Of a stretch of 64,000 nucleotides of DNA, positions 44,831 to 56,474 are shown piece after piece. Origin of the DNA: Nephrocerus scutellatus (lineage: Eukaryota; Arthropoda; Insecta; Diptera; Pipunculidae). Location: NCBI GenBank assembly GCA_947095585.1, contig OX352763.1, positions 21,625,462-21,689,461 on the forward strand, read 5' to 3'. The first letter of the stretch is position 1; every line of letters begins with the position of its first letter. The translations under genes were made by a program, and so were the position numbers. Below the pieces are notes generated by a model. The model did not search any database. It was not told the origin of the DNA and saw only the letters and a program-made list of their open reading frames with translations.

Positions 44831-46745
44831 TACTGAATTGGTATGGTTATAATGTTTCACAACGAACAGAACAGAACTATGACTGATATATAGCCAATAT
44901 TATTTTATAGAAGACACTGGACGACCATTGAATATCTTCTTGAAATGCTGTTTTTTGGAAATTGACCATGTTTGTGCCTTCGTATGAATACAAAAGAAAA
45001 TTTATATAAAGCGCTAGACAATTAAAATTAGAAAACCATTAAAAAAGGCGGCAAGGTCATGGACAAATATTTTTAAATGTTAACCTTTTTCAAACTTTGC
45101 GATAAATTGATTTTTTACTACAAATTGTATAGCTTCACATACAACTTGATCCCAGTATCTGCTTACCCCATTAGCACATCAATCAAATTTACTCTCCACA
45201 ACAATAATAACAAAAACAATGAAAAAAAACACTAAATAAACATAAAACGATTAACCTTCGAATTTAAAAAAAAAATATCTTTTCCAATGAAAATGACGAT
45301 AATATCTCTGCGAGACATTGTTGTTGCGTTAAACAAACGTGCAGCAACCAATGAAGATGAAAAACTACAGCAAATCAGGAGTAGTAGTGGGGTCATACAT
45401 AATCACTTATGTAGCTACATAGAGCACACGTGATGTCATCAGCATCATCATCATCATCATCATCGTTTTGCATTTACATGTCATACACGTCCAGTTCATT
45501 AATTGCAATTATAGAATTTTCATCTTCCGGGCAATGTAATGCGACCATCACCAATAACACCCGCACACCAGAATTCCATGACGATGATTTTTAAGGGAAG
45601 GCTAAGTCAATTCCTCATCATCGTCACCATTGAGGCAGTTAAGTTGTGCTTGCTACCATTTAGATTCTCCCATCGTCGCTTACAGTTCAGTTTAATTAAT
45701 AGTTCCGCACCTAGAATTCAGTTCATGTGAGACACCATCCACCACCGACCGATAGCTCTGTTTAGAGTCCGATTGACAGGCACGCAAGGTGAGAGTGTAG
45801 GTTCAACGGATGCCAACGTGAAAGAAAGCAAGACCCCAAAGGTGGAGCAAAAACTGCAACAAGCTGCATACCCTCATAGAGAAGGTGACAAAACACTTGC
45901 TCACCTTTGTGTGTCCGCCGCTGAGCTCCGATTGTGGGTGCGGGAAGTTGTAACTTTTATGACATCGGTTGTCGGGTGTTGCTTGTGCTTTTCCTGCCTT
46001 CTCCCAGCATAATGCATAAATGCAATGGACGTGTTGTACTTTGCTGTTTGGATGCACGTAACAGAATTTAAAAAAAAGAACATTCCGAAAGTAGGAGGAA
46101 AATCACGAAGGATACACACAGGAGAGTGCAGGAGAGCAGGATTGGTGGTTATTCTTCCGGTTCTTCGGCTGCTGTTGTATGCATCTCTCTAGGAGGAAAC
46201 GAAATCCAAATGTCCTTAACTTTTCCCATAGAACTACAAAACAACGAAGAGCACGAAGCACGGTACTCATCGCTGTCATATGATCGGATGGTTGCATCCG
46301 GATGGGTCTTTGTTTTTTCTCTTTGTGCCTCTAAGCTATCACCGCTATTGAATGAATGGCCAAACAAGTTGCGGAATCGTCTGTGAAAAAAATGTCCCAG
46401 TGAAGCTTTAAACGGCAATACTGGAACGATATTTAGACTTAATTTTTTTTTGCTGAAGCTGACTGAGTTGACTTTTAAACTGACTGTTACTATTTAGCGA
46501 GCTCTAAAGATGTATTACAATACAGAGACTTCCCAACTTTTTAATGGGGTATTTTGACTGAAATCATGAAGATCATAACCATGGTTATTTCTTCCCTAAT
46601 TTCTAATACTATAAACTGGTCTTAGTCTTAGATCGATCCCTCTATCCCTTGCTAGGTAAGGAAAAAGTAGTACAAGCATTTTAGTCTGTCACTACATGAC
46701 ACACATCTGGCCAAATAAAAGAGTAACAGATGTCAAAGTTCGGTC
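44831..46745. other. Unique sequence without recognised genes
   Basis: (ATC)n at about 45438-45463. Several 60-90 codon frames without motifs. Confidence 0.4.
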
Positions 46746-47440
46746 AAAGTCAAAGTCACTTATAACTTTCCTCAACGCCAGACTGAAGAAGAGGCTTAAA
46801 CCTCTTATCAGAGCAGTATTTTTAAGATGGTTTCTGGCCTTTTGTGGGATCTCTTAAGGTTGGTTTCCAGCCCTTTAACATCAAAGTCTCCTATAACTTT
46901 CTTCTACGCCACATTAAAATCACTTTCTTTAACGTCAGATTGAAGAAGATGCTTAACCCACTTATCAGAGCAGTATTTACAAGACCTCTAAAGGATGGTT
47001 CCTGGCCTTTTGTCGGACCAGTATTTGTGAGACCTCTAAAGAATATTCCTACCCCTCTAACATTAATGTCTTTAATCACACTTTCTTCAATGCAAGATTT
47101 AGGAGGCTTACACATCTTGTCGGAACATTATTTGTGGGACCTCTAAGCGGTAGTTTCTAGCCCTCTAACATTAAAGACTCTTATCACTTTCTTCAACGCC
47201 AGATTGAAGACGATTCTCTTGCTTCTTGTCGGAGCAGTATTTGTCAGACCTCTAAAGGATGGTTTATAAGCATTTGTGAGACCTCTGAAGGAAGGTTTCT
47301 AGCCCTTTAACATCAAAGTCTCTTATCACTTTCTGCAAAGCCGGATTGAAGAAGAGGCTTATACCTCTTGTCGGAGCAGTACTTGTGAGACCCACTAACC
47401 TCATAGTCCCTTAGGCCAGATTGATGAAGAAGCCATGATC
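46746..47440. repeat. Degenerate tandem array derived from RTE reverse-transcriptase DNA
   Basis: The box ATCACTTTCTTCAACGCCAG + ATTGAAGAAGA + TTGTCGGAGCAGTATTTGTG recurs with spacings of about 105-160 bp; CAACGCCA-like cores lie near 46773, 46903/46930, 47089, 47193 and 47335. The box matches RTE copies A and C (10655-10720 and 34480-34540), which carry CACTTTCTCTAACGCCAGGT, TGATGAAGACGCAGG and CTTGTCGGAGCCAGT. Inter-box sequence is GACCTCTAAAGGATGGTTTC and CCCTTTAACATCAAAGTCTC. Confidence 0.8.
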
Positions 47441-47493
47441 TTCACTTATCTCATTGGTTATGGCTAAGCTATTAAAAACTACCTTATAAAATA

Positions 47494-47752
47494 ATTATTA
47501 TAATAATATTTGGCGCAGCAGACCGTTGGGGTTCAAGGTCTAGCTACTCGTCACCATTCGTGTTGTGTGTCGTGAACAAATGGAAGGGAAAGACGGAATT
47601 AAGTAGCTTTTCATAACAAATATTATTCTCAGACATTTGTCGGAATTTCGCGAGAAGCGAGGCCGTGAAAAATATTTTTGGTATTTCTGGAATTCGAACC
47701 TCAAACTTCCTGCTCAGAAGTCCAACGCACTAACCACTAAAACCACGGCGCC
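47494..47752 (-). mobile_element. tRNA-derived SINE, copy S4
   Basis: On the minus strand: GGCGCCGTGGTTTTAGTGG (A box degraded), GAGGTTCGAATTCCAGAAAT (B box region), body with CTTCCATTTGTTCACG, then GGTCTGCTGCGCCAAATATT and an ATT-rich tail. Possible short duplication AATTAT on both sides. Confidence 0.85.
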
Positions 47753-47760
47753 AATTATAT

Positions 47761-49689
47761 TGTTATGAAAGACAAAAGACCGTTAGTGCAATAGTACGAA
47801 GTAGCGTTAGTACAATTATTAGAGCCATCTGTAGACTATTTGCATAAGAACTGTTTTGAATTGTATTAGAATTTTAAAATTAGCAAAAACCATTGCATAC
47901 AATTAGGCTCAGTTATCTATAAATAAAATGAAATGAAATATGTGTTTGCTTGTCATTTATGGAATCTCACATTTACTATCCGGTTTTTCAATGAATATTG
48001 TTGGCAGATGGAGGAAGGTTATATGCAATAGTACACCCCCCGTTCCCAATCTCTGGGGGTGGAAATGTAAAATGTTAACATCAGCCACATTTTACAAACA
48101 GATTTTTATGAAATTTTCAATGTATATTATTAGCAGGTGAAGAAAGGTTTTAAGATTTAGTACACCCCCACGCCGCGGTGATAACAGGAAGGCGGAGATT
48201 CTATTGTGATGGTATCGAAGTGCCATGAATCAGCTAACGTTATATATAAATTATATATAACAGTTATACGTGTGGACCTTTTTCTGGTATGTTCTGGTAC
48301 TTTCTAGGTGGTTCGAAGAGAATACAATAGAAAAGATTAGAATATTCTCGAAAATAACTACAGCAATTTTACCGCATTAAGTTCATAACTATTTGAAACG
48401 AGACTACTTAAGAAGTTGAAAAGTAGACAGAGCTAACGCTTATGTGAAAAAAAGTGTTATAAGTGAATAATAAGTAATCACCAGTGTAAATTTGTGAACT
48501 TTTGCTATTTGTTAAATAAAGGTGTAATTTGTAAATAAATGAACTCGTATTTTTATTTGCAAAATCTTTGCAAAAACTAGAGAAAACCCAAGTATCGTAC
48601 CAATACCTTAACTTTTTATAAATCTACTGTTGGTGGGTTTAAAAATGGGGAATTCTATAGAGAGGTGTAAAATAGTAAAGCGGTTTTCAATATCCTCAAT
48701 TATTCCGGCATCTTGTGGTAGCTTCTATATTTATGTAGAGTTTAGAATATCCAGCCTTATTCCTCAATTACTTTTTTCTTTTTTTCCAAATATGCAGTTT
48801 TTTAACGCTTACGGTGAGCTTCTATTGACAAATAGAAAACAAAAAAAAAGGAATGTGCACCTAACGGTTAGCAGCACAACGTCACACTAGTACACACCAT
48901 TTAACAGCAGCTGCTAATTACAATGACAAATTAATGTTACGCGCGACGCGTTCATTAATTTCACGTTCGAATTGTCTGTTAATAATCAATCGATGAGCAA
49001 ATACTAATCAACAGCTAAAGTATGCGAGTGCCGCTCGCTCATCACACGCTGCACAGTAAACAGAGGCAGTGTCGTCGCCCATCTTTTTTACCTCTCAAGT
49101 TCCCACTGCACTGCAGTGTGTAGTGTGTTTGCTCGAGTAATTTTGAAAAATTATCAATTCTCTGATATATTGACAAATGGAAAATGTCAACTTAATTAAG
49201 CATCGCCAACAAACGGCGAGAGGCAATGAGACCTGCGAGGGAAGGATGGAAGGCCCGTCATGCACCTACTTGCCTTTGAATTTGTCACATCCATCGTCGC
49301 AATCCATGTGTTCAGTGCAACTTCTGAAGCGCCACTTTAGCCTTTACTGTTGACAGTGATCCTATTGGATGACATCGCGCATTATGTCAACTTCAAATAT
49401 AAGTTGCAGATTAAACAACAAAACGGAAGAGCTCTTATATTTTGTACAAACACACGGACAGACTGACGGACGGACGGACGATTTAATCCGAGACGGATGA
49501 AGGTATGAAGGCAACATGGTTGACTTAAATGATGTTATCGTCATTGTCATGAATGAAATTATTGCTCAATGGAGAGACTCATAAAATGGAAAGTGATTAT
49601 TGCTGCGTTTTTTTTAAATTAAAATTACAACTAATCAGAAGAAGAAGAAAAGCTTTCGTATTTAATTTAATTTAGTGGGGGCAATGGCC
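47761..49689. other. Unique sequence; contains a heat-shock-element cluster
   Basis: No gene recognised. A diverged direct repeat of about 130 bp (TTGGCAGATGGAGGAAGGTT near 48000 versus TTAGCAGGTGAAGAAAGGTT near 48130, each followed by AGTACACCCCC) precedes the HSE cluster. GACGGACGGACG near 49462. Confidence 0.45.
48240..48355 (-). promoter_or_regulatory. Heat-shock-element cluster next to a TATA-rich stretch
   Basis: A perfect three-pentamer HSE (AGAAT-ATTCT-CGAAA) lies at 48339-48353. Four nTTCn pentamers at exact 10-bp steps (48281, 48291, 48301, 48311) form a step-type HSE, followed by overlapping CGAAG and AGAAT at 48314-48323. On the minus strand these lie just upstream of TATATATAA-type sequence at 48241-48262. 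No open reading frame follows in either direction. It may be a relic promoter, a transposon promoter, or chance in AT-rich DNA. Confidence 0.45.
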
Positions 49690-51060
49690 CCATTTATTTG
49701 GCTTATAACAAGCTTAAACTAAATCTACCAAGATTGAAAACGACGTGGGATGCTCTTGATTCTGGACACATGAACTTTTTGAATGGGAGTTACTCTAGGA
49801 AAGTGTTGTAAAGGCAATGGAATGGGAGTTACTCTAGGAAAGTGTTGTAGAGGCATCTATCACATTAGGGTTAGAAAATTCTTTGGACCACCGTTTGACA
49901 AAGCCAAGTGATGGAGCTGTGACTTAGTTTCCCTTTATGTTACTGGGCCCCGGAACTCATACTCGAGGCCAATTCTTCTTGGCACTGTTGTACGAGTTTT
50001 AAGTTTATGGTGTTCGCAATAATCGCCCTTATGGCAAATTGGCTATCAACACATAACACCTTCCGATTTGTGTGTTACTGAGCCTTAGTGCCCTGCAGGC
50101 TTTCTCCCTAATTACTAGGATCTCTGCCTGAAAGATACTTGCTGAATCGGGTAGCTTGTCAGATTTAGATAATCTGAGAAGATACCTGAAACGACTTCAT
50201 TCTTTATCTTGGATCCGTCAGTGAATGTTGTTGCGTGAAATTGCTTCGTTACTGCCCCATCCTTCCAGTTTCCCCTGGTAGGAAACTCGACGGTGAATGA
50301 GGAGTTAAAGCTAAGCTTGTAGTAGTCAGTAGATGACAGTAGATTAGGTACTGTCTGCAGTATATTACAGTGTCCGTATGGTCTAGTAAGAAACCCTCAA
50401 GATTCTCTAAGTCGTACTGCACTGCACGTCGCAACATACTTGATAAATATTTTAGGAGGAAATAGAGGTGCAAGATGGTGTTAAGGGCCTCGGTCGGACA
50501 AGAACGTAGAGCTCGTGTGGTGCCTACTGCTGCTGATCGCTGTAATCTGCTGAGTTTGGTGGCGTTATACTTCTTCTTCGTCGCTGGCCACCAGACCAGC
50601 GATCCATAGGTAAAATTTGGCCGTACAACAGCTGTGTACAGCCAGAGAGCCATCTTTGGTTGAAGACCCTATTTCCTGCTGATGGTTTTGCTGCTGGCAC
50701 GCTTTCTTAGCCCTATTCTCTATGTTAGCCTTCCACATAAGCTCCTTTCTAAGATTACTCCGAGGTATTTGACGCTATTATTATTTAAGGCTGAGACTTT
50801 TCCCATTGAGTTTTGGAAGGATAATGGCCGGTATTTTGGATTAAGTAGTGAAAAAAACCATTTCAGTCTTCCCAGGGTTGACTCCAAGGCCACAGGTTGT
50901 TGCTTAGGAGTTGACTTTACCCAGCACCCTTCCCATGACTTCACTGTTCACGGAAAGGAACTGGCCTGATACGAGTATCACAACGCATCTGCGTATGCAA
51001 CTACTTTCGTCCTATCCTCTTTAAGTTTTAGTAGCATTTTGTTTATTACTAACCACCACA
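49690..51060 (-). mobile_element. I/LOA-type LINE: RT second half to RNase H
   Basis: On the minus strand, from the right: VVAYADALVILVSGQFLS (YADD motif, one Asp changed to Ala), GLGVNPGKTEMVFFTT, KYLGVILERSLCGRLT, WLYTAVVRPNFTYGSLVWWP (50650-50590), KLSRLQRSAAVGTTRALRSC, PTEALNTILHLYFL, then FTDGSK (RNase H start, about 50215-50200) and a decayed RNase H. The N-terminal side of the RT continues at 51695-52035 beyond an inserted RTE fragment. An internal 37-bp duplication (GGAATGGGAGTTACTCTAGG near 49784 and 49821) is also present. Inactive. Confidence 0.85.
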
Positions 51061-51694
51061 GTGAGGAACACTGAAAGTGAAGGGAGAGTCGAGTGGTCTA
51101 AGAATAAACAGCAAAAAGACAAAAATAATGCTCACAGGCCGCTCCACACAGCAGCGTATCTTTATACAGGAGACGCCAGTGGAAGAAGTCAAACAGTTTA
51201 ACTTCCTCCGCAGTATTGTTTCTGCAAATGGCGGTACGGATCTGGACGTTAAAAGTAGAATTAATAAAGCTCGTGCTGCCTTTGGTACTCTGAGCCCAAT
51301 TTGGAAATCCAGTCAAATCTCCTCACGCACTAAGTTGAGACTCTTCGAATTCAATGTCAAATCCGTGCTGTTATATGCCTGCGAAACCTGGAAAGTCACG
51401 TCTAGTATTTCGAGGAAATTGCAAGCTTTTGTGAATCGCTGTCTACGACACATTCTAAAGATTCGCTGGCCACAAATTGTATTAAACAAGGAATTGTGGC
51501 GCAGGGCAAGTCAAGAGCGGCTGGACGTCGATATAAGAAAGCGCAAATGGCAATGGATTGGTCACACACTGAGGATACCAAACACAGGGTGCACGGCGGG
51601 TTGGAAGAAAAACATGGAAATCAACTGTCTTAGCAGAAGCAGAATCTCAGAAAAGGACGTGGCCACAGCTAAAATACCTTGCTGTAGACCGTGA
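51061..51694 (+). mobile_element. Second RTE-type lineage (SR2-like) fragment, long open frame
   Basis: A 205-codon open frame encodes GLRINSKKTKIMLTGRS, FLRSIVSANGGTDLDVKSRI, ARAAFGTLSPIWKSSQIS, KLRLFEFNVKSVLLYACETW, FVNRCLRHILKIRWPQI and RKRKWQWIGHTLRIPN. These are the thumb and C-terminal part of the RTE-like ORF2 also seen, in poorer state, at 37315-38064. The uninterrupted frame suggests it is younger than most copies here. It lacks the RT catalytic core. It splits a minus-strand I/LOA-type LINE. Confidence 0.9.
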
Positions 51695-52035
51695 AGGATG
51701 GAGACGTTTTGTTGACAGGGGCTACAGGACACGATGATGACATTAAGGAAAAGATGACACCTCCTTGGGGAGTGCCTCTACCGGCTCGTGTGGTAATGTT
51801 ACCGTTGCCAAGGTTGGCATTTATAATCCTGCTATCGAACATGGGTATGATACATTGCATAAGGAAGGATTCTACTTCTGACTGGATCAGAGCTTCCTTT
51901 TAGGCCTCAATGTGATTGTTGAAGACCCCTTCTATATCTAGAAAGGTGGCTACCGTAAACTGATTGTAGTTCATCGTGTGCTCAATCGTTCGCACTACCT
52001 CAGGGGGCGGTTATGACCAATGGCTTCAGTATAGG
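51695..52035 (-). mobile_element. I/LOA-type LINE: RT motif A-B segment (continuation)
   Basis: The minus strand reads FLDIEGVFNNHIEA (motif A; normally DIEGAFNN), IPMFDSRIINANLGNGNITT and RGTPQGGVIFSLM (motif B). It is the part that should precede the YADA segment at about 51000, and the gap is filled by the RTE fragment at 51061-51694. Confidence 0.82.
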
Positions 52036-54829
52036 TTTTTATGAAAAAGCTTATAGAAATCACATCTCTAACAACAAGTTATGACCAACTGACTGATATA
52101 CCAACTCTAATCAATTACTTGTTTTGGATAATTTCATAATGACAGGATACTTGTGATTAATAGAGAAGTTTCTGTTTACTATGACGTCGTAATTACTCAG
52201 AGCCTCGACTCTTCACTTTATCTTAATTGAAAAAAAAAAGTGAAATAACTGCAGAATCTCATACATTACCGCAAGGTGTCAGAACAGCAACAAAGAATGA
52301 ATGAATGAATGAATAATAAAAGTCACGAATGACGAATAAGGAATCAAAAACCGCATAAATATGTCTGCATCCGCAATGGATGTCACACCACAAAACTTCA
52401 CACACACTCCTACATACACCGATACACCGAGGAGCATAATCTTTTCTGGCAGGCGTATTCATTACTGCATCTACGTCTGCATCTGAGTGTAAAGCGAAAC
52501 CGATGAATGTCGAGGCGCAAATGAATGACGTTGATGATGACGATGAAAACGGTCACGACTACGATAGCGACAATTAAAAAGGAAGGAACTCCACAGGTGG
52601 CGGTGGTGGTGATTGTGTATTTGCATGGAAGTCAGTCTATCGCCTGAAATGCTTCCCAGATGCAGAAATAGAAAGTATCCATCCGCAGCAGTCAGCTACG
52701 AAAAAGAAAGAGCCGTATGACTCCTCATCGACGATGACGACCGTGGACCGACGACCAAATGAAGCATTTCATCACCATGCGGTTAATGGTCATCTGTCGC
52801 CAGCCGCACTCACACGAACTGGCCAAAGCAAAGGATGAAACCAGGAATCAGCGCAGATAGCACAAAAAAATCCAATAATATTTCCCGAGGCAAATCTACT
52901 GGGTCGGTCGGTCGGCTGGTCGGCTGGTCGGCCCGTGTGGATGGACAAATTCGTCGGACAAACTCCAAATAACCGCCGAAAAACACTTGTCTCTGCTGGA
53001 TCCAAAACAGGAAAAAAAAAAGGAAAACATGAGGCAGTACATCACACAACTAAACATATTTTCGGTTAGTCCACAAGACAGACGCCAGACTATACGGACA
53101 ACAACACCGTCCGTCTAACGATCAGCGGGCGAGTGTCGAGAAGAGCGCTTAGTATCGTGCATCACTGAACCATTAGATAAACGCCTCCAATTGAGTTAAC
53201 GGTCGTTCGTTCGGAGATGGTCAGTGGACATAAAAGCAAAAGGAGAAAAAAAAACTTCTCGGAAACCGACGAATGCACTGCACTCCACTTCATCACTGGG
53301 AGATAAAATGTTCATCTCTTCTTCTTTACAGAGATGATAGTTTCAGCTTAGGCAGATTTAACTCGTGGAACGTTTCCTTGGGGCGGGTGTAAAAAAATGC
53401 AAAATTTGGTGTTGAAATCAGAATGCAGATGCTCTCGCATATACCCGGAATTACGAGGTATCCCTGAGACCGACCAACCGAGTGCTTTCCAATTGATTTT
53501 ACTCGATCCTTCGGGGCAAACGACTGGAGGAGAATTGTAATTAATTCAACATTTTTTGCTATTGATGGGAATCGAGATCTGGCAAGTGACCTCGGTTGAG
53601 TGAAATGGATTGTGTGCATAGACATAGTTCCATTTCCTTCGCCTTGTCACTTTGATTAGGCTTCTAATTGAAATGAAATGGACTCTGGCAATTTCCTGGT
53701 CCTGCTCCTGCTGAGAGTAATGCACTTTTTAAACTTTGTACGTTATACGCATACGCAATATGTCTAAACAAGATGTCAGCCCACTTGTGACAGTTTGATT
53801 TGTCATACGTCATCGCCGCCCTTCAGTCGGCGGTTACTCCACTTATTGTCGTCATCGCCGCGATTCTAGGATTATGCCATATTCTGATATCATGGGCGGC
53901 AGCGTCAGTATTATCTGTGACAAACTGACGACAACTTCTCACTACTTGGTTAATATGTCAGATGTCAAATTCGATGTGCGTTGTTGAGCCTTGCCTCTAG
54001 GAGTCCCTCCCTCCCTCCACACGTATTGTCGTATGTGACGGCGCTTGGTGCATGGTGTCCGTTGGCGTGGCGATACATCGACGAAGCGTGGGTGAAGATG
54101 GGTGAACTAAGCATGCATCAATTTCTCACCGACAAAGAAATGAGAATTCGCCGGCTAAGCGGAGCGCATCGTACAACAATCTTCCAATATAATAGTGCAC
54201 CACGCGGTTTGATCAAATAGGTGGCGGGAGGACAGACGGGCGCTAGCTATACGAGCAAGATGGGTGACATAACCATGCACCGCCGGTGAATATGGTAATC
54301 GAGGTGTAATTACTTGAGAGATTGACAGCTTTACAGTCGGTGTCGGTGCACAAACGCGCGCACACACTCACACAATCGAATAATTTGTCAAACGGCGGTT
54401 GACTCAAAAGCTTTGCGGTACATGCGGACGCTTTCTTTGAGGATGCTTTTTGTTTGATGATTGCGCAAATCTGAGGGATTGTGAGAGTGGAAGAGGAGAT
54501 TTCGGTGAAGTTAACCTACTTCCGTGGCGACTTTTACCAGCGATTATGTCAGTTGGTCAGTACGTGCTGGAGCTCGGATCATTTTGACTGACTGTCTATA
54601 AACTATTAGTTTGCTAAATGCTACAAGTTAAATCCGTGTCACCTCTGCATGTCACGTAGTGAACTGGAAACAGTCACTTAGAATTAACCTGACATTAAAG
54701 GCAGCTTAGCGCGTGATCGACGCTGTAAGCAATGTATAGCTTTTGGTTGATTTTTTTGCTGTTGAAATTCTTGTTCAATTTAGTGGAAAAGATTTCATAT
54801 ATAAACACGATCTGACAATCTGACAATCT
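52036..54829. other. Unique sequence without recognised genes
   Basis: GAAT run at 52297-52316; GGTCGGTCGGCTGG-type run at 52902-52932; CCCTCCCTCC near 54006. The open frames (up to 99 codons) have no motifs. Confidence 0.4.
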
Positions 54830-56290
54830 GACAAGGTAATTTCAACTTTACTTTACTACTCTTTTGTAGCATAGGAATGGTCTAAAAAATCTAGATTAGG
54901 ATTTCTTGGTAATATACCACATTCATTCTCGGCCAACATTTCGATAATGATAGCATATATGTTACCAAATATAAGAGATTTATTTTTTATACCAATTAAA
55001 TTATATAGCTTGGTCTTTTTGTGAGTTTTTCTTTAAATTCCTGTTATATTTAACGAAATATGTTTCAAATACCAACACGATCTGACAACCAGATAACGTA
55101 TTACTAATTTTACTATTCTTTTGGGGCATAGTAATAATATTCGGCGCGACAGACCGTTGCGGTCCAAGGCCTAGCTTCTCGCGACCATTTATGTTTTGCA
55201 TGTATATTTGTTCGAAACAAATGGAAGGGACCTACATTTTAAGGCCGGATCCGAATGGCGAATTGAGAAGCTTTTCGTGACAAGTTATTACTCGCGGAAC
55301 GTTTGTCATGGGGCATAGTAATGGTCTAAAAATTGCAGATAACAACTTGCTGGTAATGTAATATATTCATTTTCATTCCAAAATTCCGATAATTCTATGT
55401 ATAGTGCCAAATATATGAAATTTAACTTTTATACCAAATAAATATTATAGCTTAGCCTTTTTGCGCATTTTTGTACATTCAACTTTACCACTCTTTCGGG
55501 GTATGAGAATGGTCTAAAAAGTGCAGATAAGAACTTCTTGGTAAAATACTTCACTCTTACTTCTTATACCAATTATTAAATATTGAAGCTTTTTGATTTT
55601 TTTCATTTCTTTAAATATTTTTATATTCTAAACAGTATTTAGAATAGTATTATGTTACATTAAAGTATTAACCTTAATTCTTGTAAATATACTTTTATAC
55701 CAGTTATTAAAAATTTGTTATTTAAGCAACGTTTTACGAATTCAATTAATCTCTACTTAAAATCAACATTTGGCAACGAAAATTTATAACTCAAGCAATT
55801 TTATACAAATTTTATACCAACAAGTACAGTAAAGTACAAAAATACCACAATTGTAATTGTATATTAAAGAAAGGTTTCTTTGTTAATTGAGTTGTTTATA
55901 TTTTTATACCAATTTTCTTCCGGGTTTTATACCAGTAATGTTTTCAAGACTCATCAATATTTTGAGGAATATAAAGAGGAATTTAATGTTTTTTTTATGA
56001 CAACTTTTCAGAAAACTCAATTTTATACCAAATTTTATTAAATTAAATTTTCTTATCTTTAATTCATAATATCACATAAGTTGTCCAATATTTCACAAAA
56101 TTTCAGAATTAATTTTATAATTTAATTTTATACCAATAAAATATTTTATTCTAAATTGTCAAAATTTATTGCTCATATTTAAAATAAATTACCAGATAGT
56201 AATAAAAAAAATGTAATTTGTTTACGAAATATTTATACCATTCACATATGAAATTACGAAAATCATATAAAATACTTCCTGTCAAGTATG
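54830..56290. repeat. Very AT-rich region with recurring TTTATACCA motif
   Basis: TTATACCA occurs about ten times (near 54986, 55430, 55567, 55692, 55812, 55902, 55926, 56023, 56131, 56231), usually as TTTTATACCAA/GT. The left part also shows a decayed tandem repeat: CTTTTGTAGCATAGGAATGG, TTGGGGCATAGTAATGGTCT and TTTCGGGGTATGAGAATGGT each followed by CTAAAAA. It contains SINE S5. Confidence 0.7.
55136..55308 (-). mobile_element. tRNA-derived SINE, copy S5 (5'-truncated, 14-bp TSD)
   Basis: Flanked by TGGGGCATAGTAAT on both sides (55122-55135 and 55309-55322), a perfect 14-bp duplication. The minus strand lacks the tRNA-like head and begins in the body (CAAACGTTCCGCGAGTAATA), then CTTCTCAATTCGCCATTC, GGTCGCGAGAAGCTAGGCCT, GGACCGCAACGGTCTGTCGC and GCCGAATATT. 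Confidence 0.95.
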
Positions 56291-56333
56291 TGGTAGCCAA
56301 ATAGTAATATTTAGTTATTAATTCTCAACTCAC

Positions 56334-56474
56334 CTTATGGGCTCTGATGGGGGCGCCCTCAGAACAAGCTAATGTGACGTCCACCAGACTCTCGTCCTGT
56401 AATAATTGACTAAACACCCCTAACAGGTTGGATTGATGATTGTTCCACCTCAAGCAGTAGTGCTCACTGCCCAT
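56334..56474 (-). CDS. First coding exon of a TTK-type BTB/POZ-domain gene
   Basis: This is the one host protein-coding exon I can support. From ATG at 56474 the minus strand encodes 47 residues: [47 protein letters not shown]. [[13 protein letters not shown] + LVDVTLAC + AHK] is the N-terminal third of the insect TTK-type BTB domain, which mediates dimer or multimer formation in nuclear transcription factors such as tramtrack, lola and bric-a-brac; the domain would continue with VVLSACS.. in the next exon. The frame ends in phase 0 at a GTGAGT-type donor (56333-56328). An acceptor 20 nt upstream of the ATG shows that an upstream, non-coding exon exists. Which family member it is cannot be decided from 47 residues; mamo is one candidate to test. 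No downstream exon lies in the window as far as I can see. Confidence 0.9.
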
